A stretch of DNA of 64,000 bases from the NCBI RefSeq assembly GCF_000340885.1, contig NC_020291.1, positions 3,595,001 to 3,659,000 on the forward strand. The letters are read 5' to 3'. Positions 54,708 through 63,004 of the stretch are shown here, one piece after another. The translations under genes were made by a program, and so were the position numbers. Within the stretch, counting starts at the first letter, position 1. Every line of letters begins with the position of its first letter. The notes under the pieces were generated by a model that made no database searches, had not been told where the DNA came from, and saw nothing but the letters and a program-made list of their open reading frames with translations. Origin of the DNA: Clostridium saccharoperbutylacetonicum N1-4(HMT). GTDB taxonomy: Bacteria > Bacillota > Clostridia > Clostridiales > Clostridiaceae.

Positions 54708-56495
54708 CTAATTCTTAATTTCTTCAATTATATCAATTAACATATTAACTCTATTAAATGGAGTAATGAAATATAAACCATCTGCAATATCTTTGAGTTT
54801 CTTTCCAATTTCCACGCTTATCTTTACTCCAACTCTTTGTGCTTCCTCCTTATCCATGTTCTCAGAAAACATCCTAATATATTTTTCTGGAATTGTAACA
54901 CCAGGGAGTTCATTATTTAAAAATATAGCATTTCTATAACTAACTATTGGAAGAAGTCCCGCTAAAATTTTCACATCAGTCTTTTCTTTAATCTTCTTTA
55001 AAAATTCAATAGCCTCATCATCATATATTGGCTGAGTTAAAAAGAATCTTGCACCTTTTTCTATTTTTTTAAGCATTCGGTTAAATTCAACTTCTTTATT
55101 TAAAACATTTAAATTCAAGGCACCACCAATATGAATAGTATCGCCTTTAAAAAATTCTTCATTCATATCGTTTATTAATTCCATCAATTTAAATGAATTT
55201 AAATTAAATACACTTTTTGTTTCTATTTTTGTTGCATCTGATATCGGATCTCCTGTAACTGCTAATACATTCCTTATATCCTCAATATGTGAAGCAATTA
55301 ATGAAGATCTTATTGCATTTGTATTCTTATCTCTACAGCAGATATGTGGCATAACTTCAATTCCAATTTCTCTTTTTATCTTAGTAGCTATAATTGTAGA
55401 ATCTGCTTTTACCTTTGACATCGGAGAATCAGGAATCGTTACTAAATCTATATTATTCTCTTTACATATTCTAGCTCCATTCATTAGTTTTGTAATATCA
55501 GTATCTGCTGGTGCAGATAACTCAATTGCAATCACAAATTCATTTCTATCTAATTTACTCCTAAAAGAATTCTCTATGCAAAATTCTTTTTCTACTACTT
55601 CTTCTTTATTATTTGAACCTATAACTTTAATTTTTTCAAATTTTCCTTCAACTAATGCTACAATTTCTTTTATATAATTAGGATTTGTTCCGCAGCATCC
55701 TCCAATTATTGATACTCCTTGTAATCGTATCTCATTTACCTTTTTAGCAAAATACTTAGGATTATTTGGATAAACAGTTCTTTCATGAATCAATTCAGGA
55801 AACCCAGCATTAGGAAGTGCTGAAACTATATCATTATCTATATTAATGCTTTTAATTATTTCAGACATATGTGTTGGACCTGAACCACAATTAAATCCAT
55901 AAGCATCAATTTCTTTAATAGACTTGACCACATTAATTAATTTCTTAATACTTACGCCATCTCTAGTAAATCCATCTGGTTTAACAGCAAACTGTGTTAA
56001 TATAAAACTATTCCTGTCTTTATCTTTAATATATTTACTTATTTCTTCAATATACGAATAATTACTAAAAGTTTCAAATACGAAAACATTAATATTATTT
56101 TCAAGAAAACAATCAACTATAAACTTATATTCATTTAATATATTTTCCGGTGCTTCATCTAATATACTACTTGCCTTTATTGGCCCTATACTTGCTCCAA
56201 TATAAATTTCTCTATCTTTAGCAACTTCCTTTGCTATATCAATTCCTGATTTTATTACTTCACGTAATTTATCTAAAGATACATTAAGGTCATATGTATT
56301 GGCTGAGAAAGTATTAGTTCTAATTAATTTAGCCCCAGCATTAATATATTGTTCGTGAATTTTTTTAATTGAATCTTTATCCTCTAAATTAGCAAATTCA
56401 CAATATGAAATATCATTACCAGTTGATTCAGCATAATAAGTGCCCATTGCCCCATCAAATATTAATATATTCTTCTTCAAATATTCTCTTATCAT
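54708..56495 (-). CDS. Homocysteine S-methyltransferase/methylenetetrahydrofolate reductase fusion
   Basis: A 595-residue bifunctional protein. Residues 1-290 form a homocysteine methyltransferase barrel with zinc cysteines in FNCGSGP and GGCCGTNP. Residues about 305-595 form a methylenetetrahydrofolate reductase with ELSAPADTD, TGDPISD and LTQPIYDDE. Together they would produce methyl-THF and transfer the methyl group in methionine synthesis, as in the YitJ type. The ATG follows GGGGAG. No S-box or T-box is visible in the short upstream region, so its control is unclear. Confidence 0.9.
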   Translation of the reverse strand: MIREYLKKNILIFDGAMGTYYAESTGNDISYCEFANLEDKDSIKKIHEQYINAGAKLIRTNTFSANTYDLNVSLDKLREVIKSGIDIAKEVAKDREIYIGASIGPIKASSILDEAPENILNEYKFIVDCFLENNINVFVFETFSNYSYIEEISKYIKDKDRNSFILTQFAVKPDGFTRDGVSIKKLINVVKSIKEIDAYGFNCGSGPTHMSEIIKSINIDNDIVSALPNAGFPELIHERTVYPNNPKYFAKKVNEIRLQGVSIIGGCCGTNPNYIKEIVALVEGKFEKIKVIGSNNKEEVVEKEFCIENSFRSKLDRNEFVIAIELSAPADTDITKLMNGARICKENNIDLVTIPDSPMSKVKADSTIIATKIKREIGIEVMPHICCRDKNTNAIRSSLIASHIEDIRNVLAVTGDPISDATKIETKSVFNLNSFKLMELINDMNEEFFKGDTIHIGGALNLNVLNKEVEFNRMLKKIEKGARFFLTQPIYDDEAIEFLKKIKEKTDVKILAGLLPIVSYRNAIFLNNELPGVTIPEKYIRMFSENMDKEEAQRVGVKISVEIGKKLKDIADGLYFITPFNRVNMLIDIIEEIKN

Positions 56496-56580
56496 TGTTT
56501 AATCTCCCCAATTTCTATAAATAATATTTAAAGTAAGTATACTATAAATTTCTCATGCCGTCCTTATTTTTATTTAAAAC

Positions 56581-56618
56581 AAAAATAGATTTATCTATTT
56601 TCAAGATAAATCTATTTT
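56581..56618 (-). terminator. Terminator of sigI-rsgI
   Basis: AATAGATTTATCT and AGATAAATCTATT form a perfect stem with a short loop. T-rich sequence follows on the minus strand. It lies just after the out-of-frame tail of rsgI and so marks the true end of that transcript. Confidence 0.85.
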
Positions 56619-56638
56619 AAAATACTTAACAATATTTA

Positions 56639-56777
56639 TTATTTTATATCAATTGAATTATCTGCTTGTTTTGTAGGTTCTTGTATTACTATTTTTTTAG
56701 TTTCTTCTTTAGACTTACCTGAATTTGTAGTATTATCACTACTTCCACTATTTGGTGTTAAACTAATACCGTTATCT
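56639..56777 (-). pseudogene. Out-of-frame C-terminal tail of rsgI
   Basis: After the rsgI stop (TAA at 56780-56778) the sequence keeps coding in another frame for about 45 residues rich in Ser, Asn, Thr and Lys (NGISLTPNSGSSDN, then KSKEETKK), the same composition as the RsgI tail. Removing one base at the stop (ACCTAAAG to ACCAAAG) would join the two. The terminator lies after this segment. A recent frameshift, or a sequencing error, is likely. Confidence 0.55.
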
Positions 56778-57767
56778 TTAGGTAGAATTTCCACCAGCTC
56801 CGCTATTACTATTACCACTTGTTGCAGGTACATCTGGTTGTAAGTCTATAATATTATTTTTTGTTTCTGTTTTACCAGTATTATCATTGCTCTTATTTGA
56901 ACCAATATTAGATTCAGTTGTATCAGATGGAGCATTTATTTTAGGTTTATCTGATGCTGGTTTATCAGATTTTACCTCTGGATTCTCAGTAACTGCTGGA
57001 GCTTTATCATTTTTATTATCATCAAATTGCCATTGATTTGGATTTTCACTGTCTTTTATACTTTCAGTAATATCCTTAACTGGAGCTGTTTTAATCTTAT
57101 CCTTTATTTTCTCATCTGTTACACGAGCTGCTGCTTCATATCTACCTAAACTTATATTTTGTTCTTTAGCTTTGCTTACATCCTCTTTATCTCCTGAAAC
57201 AAAGGTTACTTGTTTTGGATCAAATGAAGAATATATAGCTCCCTCTAAATTTTTCACATATGTCTCATCATTTCCATTTTCAAACATATATCCAACTAAA
57301 ACTTCATGATTTTTTTCTAGGTAATTATTTGCAATAAGTTTATCTTTTATTTTTTGTATTCCGCTTTCAAGAGGAATATCCTTAATATCGCTAAAATCCA
57401 TACTCTTACCATCATCATTTACTCCTTCAACCTTGATGATGTTAAGTTTACTATCTGCTTCTATTTGTATACTTGGGTTAATATCCAAGCTAACAACTGC
57501 AAATGCTTCCTGTGGTCTCATTATCTGAAAGAAGGTGAATATAATTAAAAATAATGCAGCAATTGATCCGAATGATTTCTTAAATCCATTAAATTTATAA
57601 CCATTCTTTGTTGTTTTATTTATAATATCTTCATTAAAATAAAATATTTTTTGACCTATTTTCATATCATTTTTATAAGCTATCTTTTCCATTAAGCCTT
57701 CATCATTTAAAGCTATAGCATAATTCTTCTTTATCTCCATTATTATCCCTTTATTCAATTTTTTCAC
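56778..57767 (-). CDS. rsgI: RsgI-type anti-sigma factor for SigI
   Basis: A 329-residue membrane anti-sigma factor. The cytoplasmic RsgI N-domain (1-60, KGIIMEIKKNYAIAL) holds SigI, one membrane segment follows at about 66-82, and then a conserved extracellular domain starts with SLDINPSI. The Asn97-Pro98 bond matches the autoproteolysis site known in RsgI proteins. From residue about 230 the chain is a disordered tail of Ser, Asn, Asp, Lys and Pro without a carbohydrate-binding module. The start is GTG 57767, directly after the sigI stop. The C-terminus appears cut by a frameshift. Confidence 0.85.
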   Translation of the reverse strand: MKKLNKGIIMEIKKNYAIALNDEGLMEKIAYKNDMKIGQKIFYFNEDIINKTTKNGYKFNGFKKSFGSIAALFLIIFTFFQIMRPQEAFAVVSLDINPSIQIEADSKLNIIKVEGVNDDGKSMDFSDIKDIPLESGIQKIKDKLIANNYLEKNHEVLVGYMFENGNDETYVKNLEGAIYSSFDPKQVTFVSGDKEDVSKAKEQNISLGRYEAAARVTDEKIKDKIKTAPVKDITESIKDSENPNQWQFDDNKNDKAPAVTENPEVKSDKPASDKPKINAPSDTTESNIGSNKSNDNTGKTETKNNIIDLQPDVPATSGNSNSGAGGNST

Positions 57768-58433
57768 CTACTTTCTGATCCAATTTTTTAAAGCATTAAG
57801 GTTTTTATCAATTATAATAACCACAGAAATAATAAATTTTTTACTTCTTTTTATTACCTTTTCTGTAACAGAAAACTTTGCTACTATTCTTGTAATAGGC
57901 AATCTCTTCTTCAAATACATAAACGAAGTAAATTCTTCTTCTACACTAATTTGTTCTGCTAACATAATTGCATTTTTTCTTGTAGCTTGTTGTTTGGGAG
58001 CCTCATTTACCAAATCTTCAAATGTAAAACCGAACGAACCGATCTCAGTTTTAAGCTTGTTTATTTGTTCTAGTAGTAAACTATTATCTTCTTTAGGCTC
58101 AAAATACTCATCTTTTATGTCAACTCCCTTATCTAATAAATCATCAAGAGATGAATGTTGATGCTTATTTTCGCTTTTCAAATAATTTTTAATTCTACTT
58201 CCTATAACAAGTTTTGCATATGATAGAAAATGGCCTTTCTCATTATCATATCTTTCAATAGCCTCGTGAAATCCTAGCAATCCAACACTAAGTTCTTCAT
58301 CATTCTCACAAGATACATATCTTCCAGTTACTTCTGAAATACTTTTAATAATAAAAGGCATATGATTCTCTATAAGTTCATTGATACTTGTGTTCTTATC
58401 AACATTTAAATCTATTAAAACACATTCAAGCAT
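57768..58433 (-). CDS. sigI: RNA polymerase sigma factor SigI
   Basis: A 221-residue SigI-family sigma factor. The sigma-2 region contains LLGFHEAIERYDNEKG and FLSYAKLVIGSRIKNYL, and the C-terminal domain has a basic helix-turn-helix (LPITRIVAKFSVTEKV) typical of SigI. It abuts rsgI, so the pair is probably cotranscribed and translationally coupled. SigI regulates heat, wall or polysaccharide responses in different Firmicutes. The target genes here are unknown. The ATG follows GGGAG. Confidence 0.9.
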   Translation of the reverse strand: MLECVLIDLNVDKNTSINELIENHMPFIIKSISEVTGRYVSCENDEELSVGLLGFHEAIERYDNEKGHFLSYAKLVIGSRIKNYLKSENKHQHSSLDDLLDKGVDIKDEYFEPKEDNSLLLEQINKLKTEIGSFGFTFEDLVNEAPKQQATRKNAIMLAEQISVEEEFTSFMYLKKRLPITRIVAKFSVTEKVIKRSKKFIISVVIIIDKNLNALKNWIRK

Positions 58434-58599
58434 TTCATACGCTCCCTTCTCCGGTCATAATAATATACAATATAAATTAATCTTTTTGGTACTTTTTATT
58501 GAATTAATGAAAAAGTTTATTCATAATCCTTTATTTAACACTTCCAAATAAAATGGAAACTCAAATTCATTATAACACGTAATAAAAATTTTTTTAAAT

Positions 58600-58647
58600 A
58601 AAAAAATAAAAGGAGCTTAGAGACCGGCGAAGGACACTCTAAGCTCC
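58600..58647 (-). terminator. Strong hairpin upstream of sigI
   Basis: GGAGCTTAGAG and CTCTAAGCTCC form a perfect 11-base stem with a GC-rich 14-base loop (ACCGGCGAAGGACA on the plus strand). On the minus strand TTTTATTTTTTTATTT follows. It terminates the upstream J-like gene and may attenuate read-through into sigI. Confidence 0.85.
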
Positions 58648-58670
58648 AAATTAGCACTTACGTACCAACT

Positions 58671-58694
58671 GCTTTTATAGAATAACATAAAAGC
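58671..58694 (-). other. Small hairpin before the terminator
   Basis: GCTTTTAT and ATAAAAGC form a perfect eight-base stem with an eight-base loop, between the J-like gene and its terminator. It could be an antiterminator or 3' stabiliser. Confidence 0.45.
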
Positions 58695-58733
58695 TTTCCA
58701 ATATCAACATAAAAGTTAAATAAATTATATATA

Positions 58734-59231
58734 TTAACACATACCTCCATTATTACTGTTATCTCCGCCACAAGCATTCATATTATTTGAATTTGCTTTT
58801 ATATTCTTCTGAGAATATTTTTTCATGTAATCAATCATTCTTGATTGTAGCTTATTTAGGCTATTTAAATATTCATAATTATCTGGTTCCAGCTCAACTG
58901 ATTTTTTTAAGTAATTTAACCCACTTTCAAACCATCCTTTTTGAACAGAAATAAATCCTTGTAAATAATTCCACTCTGATGAATTTGCATTATTAATCAA
59001 ATTCAATTTAGCTTCAGCTTCTACGAAATTTTTTTTGTCAATTAATTCTCTAATTTCTTTATACAAGTCACCATTTAAAATCTTTTCATATGCAGCACTT
59101 ATACTTAATATTTTTTGCCTTGTTGTTTCATCTTGATTCTCTGAATATTCTTCAATCATAGATTTAAATTTATCTCTTATTTCGTCCTGTGACGCAGTTT
59201 CATCGATATCTAAAACTTTATATGGATCCAA
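58734..59231 (-). CDS. J-like protein with TPR-like region, HPD missing
   Basis: A protein of about 165 residues. The N-terminus (DPYKVLDIDETASQDEI, then a helix to about 55) is a J-domain fold, but the HPD motif needed to stimulate Hsp70 is replaced by YSEN. Residues 60-125 contain TPR-like helices (FVEAEAKLNLI, LNYLKKSVELEPDN). The tail ends with Asn/Gly-rich GGDNSNNGGMC. I prefer a TTG start at 59231, giving MDPYKVL as in relatives; GTG codons up to 59240 are possible. Function is unknown; it may be a decoy or a membrane-protein partner. Confidence 0.75.
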   Translation of the reverse strand: MDPYKVLDIDETASQDEIRDKFKSMIEEYSENQDETTRQKILSISAAYEKILNGDLYKEIRELIDKKNFVEAEAKLNLINNANSSEWNYLQGFISVQKGWFESGLNYLKKSVELEPDNYEYLNSLNKLQSRMIDYMKKYSQKNIKANSNNMNACGGDNSNNGGMC

Positions 59232-59366
59232 TACCACCACACCTCAAAATATATTTTTCCATTATTAAATATATTTATAAAAGTTCTTAATATTCTAATA
59301 CCTCTAGATAATTTATTAATACACATATCAAAATATATCAAAGCATATAATGATTTAAAGCAAATT

Positions 59367-61823
59367 TTATAAAAAGTATTTCTTAAGAATTACAGATCGT
59401 ATACTTTCATATTTTATATAAGACGGAAGTTCTTTCTTTAATACATTTATCTTTTCATACCCATGCTTTTCACATGCAGCAGAAATTAATTTTGCATCTT
59501 CTTCACTATAAAATTCATCAAGATCAATTTCAAAAATATTTTCTCCAAATTGTCTAATATAATCTGTAACATATCCTAAAACAGTAGAAATTGATAATTC
59601 AAGTTTCTCTGATACTTTATGAATATTAATTTTTTCTCTAAGCATATCAATAGCAATTTGATTATTTTCTCTTTGTTCTCCATCAATTATGACTTTTCTT
59701 CGTTTTCTTTCCATCCAATCTACCTGAATATGATTTTCATCGATATAATCTTTAACAATTTTTATAATACTATCTCCATATTCACTTATTTTTTTAGGAC
59801 CCATTCCACTTATATCTTTTAATTTTTCAAGGCTATCAGGATATCTACCACTAATTTCTTTCAACGTATTCATAGTAATTATTGCTTGAGGTAAAACACC
59901 TTCTTTTTTTGCTAGTTGTTTTCTCAAGATATCTAATTTATTATATAGAGTTAAATCTGTAGTCACCACCAACTTTAACTCCTCATCATTTACTTCGTCA
60001 GTATTTGACTTTTCTTCTTCAACATTATTATCAGGTATTTCAATATTATGTTCTTTTACAAATGCTATTATAACATCTTCGAAAGCTTTTCCATATTTGC
60101 TATATTTAACTTCCCCAACTCCAGAAATATTAAGCATTGCACTTCTATTAACAGGAAATTTAGATGCCATTTCTTTTAAGGTTATATCACCAAATATAAC
60201 ATATGGCGGAACATTATTTTCACTTGCTAAATCATGTCGTATTCTTCTAAGAATTTCAAATAATTCGTTATCTTCCTTAACTTTTTGTTCAACCTTAAAT
60301 TCTTTTAATTCAACTTTTTCTTGTGAAGTTAACACCATTCGGGATTTTTCATTTAAACTTAACACTGGATAAGTTCCCTCAATTACATTTATGTAGCCAT
60401 GAGAAATTAAAGTATTAATAAAAGTCTTAAGCTGATCTGAAGAATACTCTTTCATCAAGCCATAAGTTGATAATTCATGAAAATTAAATTGAATAACCTT
60501 TTTATTTTTAGAGCCTCTAAGTACATCAACTAGCATTCCAATACCAAATTTTGTTTTCATTCTATAAATGCATGATAGTACTTTTTGCGCTTCGATAGTT
60601 TTATCCACAAGTTCGCCTTCACTTAAGCAATTGCTGCATTTATTACATTCTCCTGCATGGGTTTCGCCAAAATACTCAAGAATATATTTTCTATAACAAT
60701 CATTGCTATAAACAAAATCCATCATTTGTTGTAGTTTTTTATATTGATTATTCTTTCTATCAATATTTTCTATTGAATTCTCAATTAAGTATTTTTGAAC
60801 TTGAACATCTTGAGGTGAAAATAATAATATGCATTCACTCTCACCACCATCTCTTCCAGCCCTCCCTATTTCTTGATAGTAACTTTCTATATTCTTTGGC
60901 ATATTATAATGAACTACATATCTTATGTTTGGTTTATCTATTCCCATTCCAAATGCATTTGTTGCTACCATAATATTTGCTTGGTCATAAATAAAATTCT
61001 CTTGATTTTCTTTTCTTGTATTTTCTGACAATCCAGCATGATAATGAGCGACTTTGTATCCTTTAGCATTTAGCATTTCATAGACTAAATCAACTTCTTT
61101 TCTTGTTGCCGCGTATATTATCCCTGAAACTTCTTTATTATTCTCTATATATTTGAATAGATACTCTTTCTTATTTCCGTTTTTAACTACGTTTATAAGC
61201 AAATTTTCTCTGTCAAAACCTGTTATAAAAACTTTTGGATTCTTCAATTTAAGAAGATTAATAATATCTTCTCTAACTTCTTCAGATGCTGTTGCGGTAA
61301 ACGCTGTTACAATTGGCCTATTTTGAAGCAAGTTTATAAAATCTGATATTTTTCTATAACTACTCCTAAAGTCATGTCCCCATTGAGAAATACAGTGAGC
61401 CTCATCAACAGCAATTTGTGATATACAGCATTTTGATATTACATTAAGAAATTCAAATGATTCTAATCTTTCTGGTGCAATATAAAGTATTTTTATCTCA
61501 CCATCTTGCAGCTGTTCAATTACCTGATTTTCTTCTACAGAACTTAATGTGCTATTAATTAATGCCCCATTTATACCCATATCTTTTAATGTATCAACTT
61601 GATCTTTCATTAATGAAATCAGTGGTGAAATAACTACGGTAATCCCTTCTAATATTAGAGCAGGAATTTGATAACATATGGATTTACCTCCTCCAGTTGG
61701 CATTATGGCTAGTACATCTTCTCCATTTATTATCTTATTTATTATATCTTCTTGACCTTTTCTAAAGGTTTTATACCCATAATATTTTTCTAAAGCTTCA
61801 TGTGCTAGTGCTAAGTCATTCAT
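59367..61823 (-). CDS. recQ: RecQ-family ATP-dependent DNA helicase
   Basis: An 818-residue superfamily 2 helicase. Walker A is PTGGGKS (42-48), the DEAH box is at 140-143, and motif VI has GRAGRDG. A zinc-binding set of cysteines follows near 370-400, then the RQC winged helix, two HRDC domains (about 510-590 and 640-715) and a C-terminal helix-turn-helix. Tandem HRDC is less common but known. It acts in recombination and replication repair by 3'-5' unwinding. The ATG follows AAGGAG. Confidence 0.92.
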   Translation of the reverse strand: MNDLALAHEALEKYYGYKTFRKGQEDIINKIINGEDVLAIMPTGGGKSICYQIPALILEGITVVISPLISLMKDQVDTLKDMGINGALINSTLSSVEENQVIEQLQDGEIKILYIAPERLESFEFLNVISKCCISQIAVDEAHCISQWGHDFRSSYRKISDFINLLQNRPIVTAFTATASEEVREDIINLLKLKNPKVFITGFDRENLLINVVKNGNKKEYLFKYIENNKEVSGIIYAATRKEVDLVYEMLNAKGYKVAHYHAGLSENTRKENQENFIYDQANIMVATNAFGMGIDKPNIRYVVHYNMPKNIESYYQEIGRAGRDGGESECILLFSPQDVQVQKYLIENSIENIDRKNNQYKKLQQMMDFVYSNDCYRKYILEYFGETHAGECNKCSNCLSEGELVDKTIEAQKVLSCIYRMKTKFGIGMLVDVLRGSKNKKVIQFNFHELSTYGLMKEYSSDQLKTFINTLISHGYINVIEGTYPVLSLNEKSRMVLTSQEKVELKEFKVEQKVKEDNELFEILRRIRHDLASENNVPPYVIFGDITLKEMASKFPVNRSAMLNISGVGEVKYSKYGKAFEDVIIAFVKEHNIEIPDNNVEEEKSNTDEVNDEELKLVVTTDLTLYNKLDILRKQLAKKEGVLPQAIITMNTLKEISGRYPDSLEKLKDISGMGPKKISEYGDSIIKIVKDYIDENHIQVDWMERKRRKVIIDGEQRENNQIAIDMLREKINIHKVSEKLELSISTVLGYVTDYIRQFGENIFEIDLDEFYSEEDAKLISAACEKHGYEKINVLKKELPSYIKYESIRSVILKKYFL

Positions 61824-61964
61824 TAATTAATACTCCTTAAATAATTTATTCTATAATTTCTAAAATCAACTCACTTAATATTTCCCAATAATATTATTGA
61901 CGCTATTGTATATATTTTAATCATTCACAATTCTTAAACTTAATAATGTTATGTACAATAAAAA

Positions 61965-61989
61965 TAGGACTGACAAAAGTTCAATCCTA
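61965..61989 (-). terminator. map terminator
   Basis: TAGGACTGA and TTCAATCCTA pair around a short loop. On the minus strand ATTTTTATTG follows. It lies about 25 bases after the map stop and separates map from recQ. Confidence 0.82.
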
Positions 61990-62014
61990 CCTTTATTAAT
62001 ATAAAATCAAAATT

Positions 62015-62884
62015 TTACTTAGCTAAAATTTCAACTCCAGTTTCTGTTATCAAAACAGTGTGTTCCCATTGAGCTGATAATTTATCATCAGCTGTATATA
62101 TAGTCCATTCATTTACTTCATCAACAAAAACATCAAAATCTCCTTCATTTACCATTGGTTCTACAGTGAGAACCATTCCTGGTACTAGAAGCATTCCAGT
62201 TCCTTTTTCGCCTACATGAGGTACAAAAGGTTCTTCGTGGAATTGATTACCTACCCCATGACCACCTAAAGCTCTAACTATTGTATATCCGTTTTTATGG
62301 GCATGTTCTTGACAAGCAGCTCCTATATCACCTAAAAAGCCCCATGGTTTTATTGCCTCTATTCCCTTAACCATAGTTTCTCTAGCTACAGTAACTAGTC
62401 TTTTTGCTTTTTCATCAACTTCCCCAATCATAAACATTCTTGAAGCATCTGAGTAATATCCATTTAAAATTGTTGAAACATCAACATTTACTATATCACC
62501 ATCTCTTAAAATGATTTTTTCATCTGGGATACCATGACAAACTTCATTGTTAATTGAAGTACACACACTCTTTGGAAAGCCCTCAAAATTTAATGGAGCT
62601 GGAATCCCACCATTTTCTGTTGTATAGTCATAAACTAATCTATCAATTTCTTCAGTACTCATTCCAGCTTTAATTTTACTTGCTACCAAATCTAATACTT
62701 CATTATTTATTTTAGCACTTTTTCTAATGCCCTCTATATCTTCGGGACTTTTAATTATATCTCTTGGTGGCACTATATGCCCTTTATGTCTATAACTTTC
62801 AATTTTTTCATCAAATTCTAAGTGGCATTTTTTATACTTCAATCCACTACCACACCAACATTTTGCATTTCTATCAAAATTCAT
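62015..62884 (-). CDS. map: Type I methionine aminopeptidase with SEC-C zinc motif
   Basis: A 289-residue methionine aminopeptidase that removes the initiator methionine. The N-terminal SEC-C motif CWCGSGLKYKKCH (9-21) marks the long clostridial form and probably binds the ribosome. Metal ligands are Asp135, Asp146, His209, Glu242 and Glu274, all present, and His117 is the substrate-contact histidine. The ATG follows GAGGTG. It is apparently single and is likely accessory to another map in the ribosomal protein operon, which is not in this window. Confidence 0.92.
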   Translation of the reverse strand: MNFDRNAKCWCGSGLKYKKCHLEFDEKIESYRHKGHIVPPRDIIKSPEDIEGIRKSAKINNEVLDLVASKIKAGMSTEEIDRLVYDYTTENGGIPAPLNFEGFPKSVCTSINNEVCHGIPDEKIILRDGDIVNVDVSTILNGYYSDASRMFMIGEVDEKAKRLVTVARETMVKGIEAIKPWGFLGDIGAACQEHAHKNGYTIVRALGGHGVGNQFHEEPFVPHVGEKGTGMLLVPGMVLTVEPMVNEGDFDVFVDEVNEWTIYTADDKLSAQWEHTVLITETGVEILAK

Positions 62885-63004
62885 TTTCTTAATAACACCT
62901 CTTCAAACTTATCTATATTAAAGAACTATAGATTTCATATTTTTTTATAATTTACTTTCTAATACATTATATATCAATAACATAACATTGTAACCATTAA
63001 TTAG

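Larger units (their letters stand above)
58434..58733. other. Intergenic region upstream of sigI
   Basis: This 300-base gap holds two hairpins, at 58671-58694 and 58611-58647, and AT-rich sequence with possible promoter elements for sigI. No open frame is supported. Confidence 0.6.

Noticed and set aside
56496..56640. Possible S-box or T-box upstream of the methionine gene
   Set aside because: The upstream region is short and AT-rich, contains only the sigI-rsgI terminator and has none of the conserved riboswitch blocks.
56639..56833. Independent 64-codon gene after rsgI
   Set aside because: Its first part is the out-of-frame reading of the rsgI end and there is no ribosome site. The rest fits better as the lost tail of RsgI.
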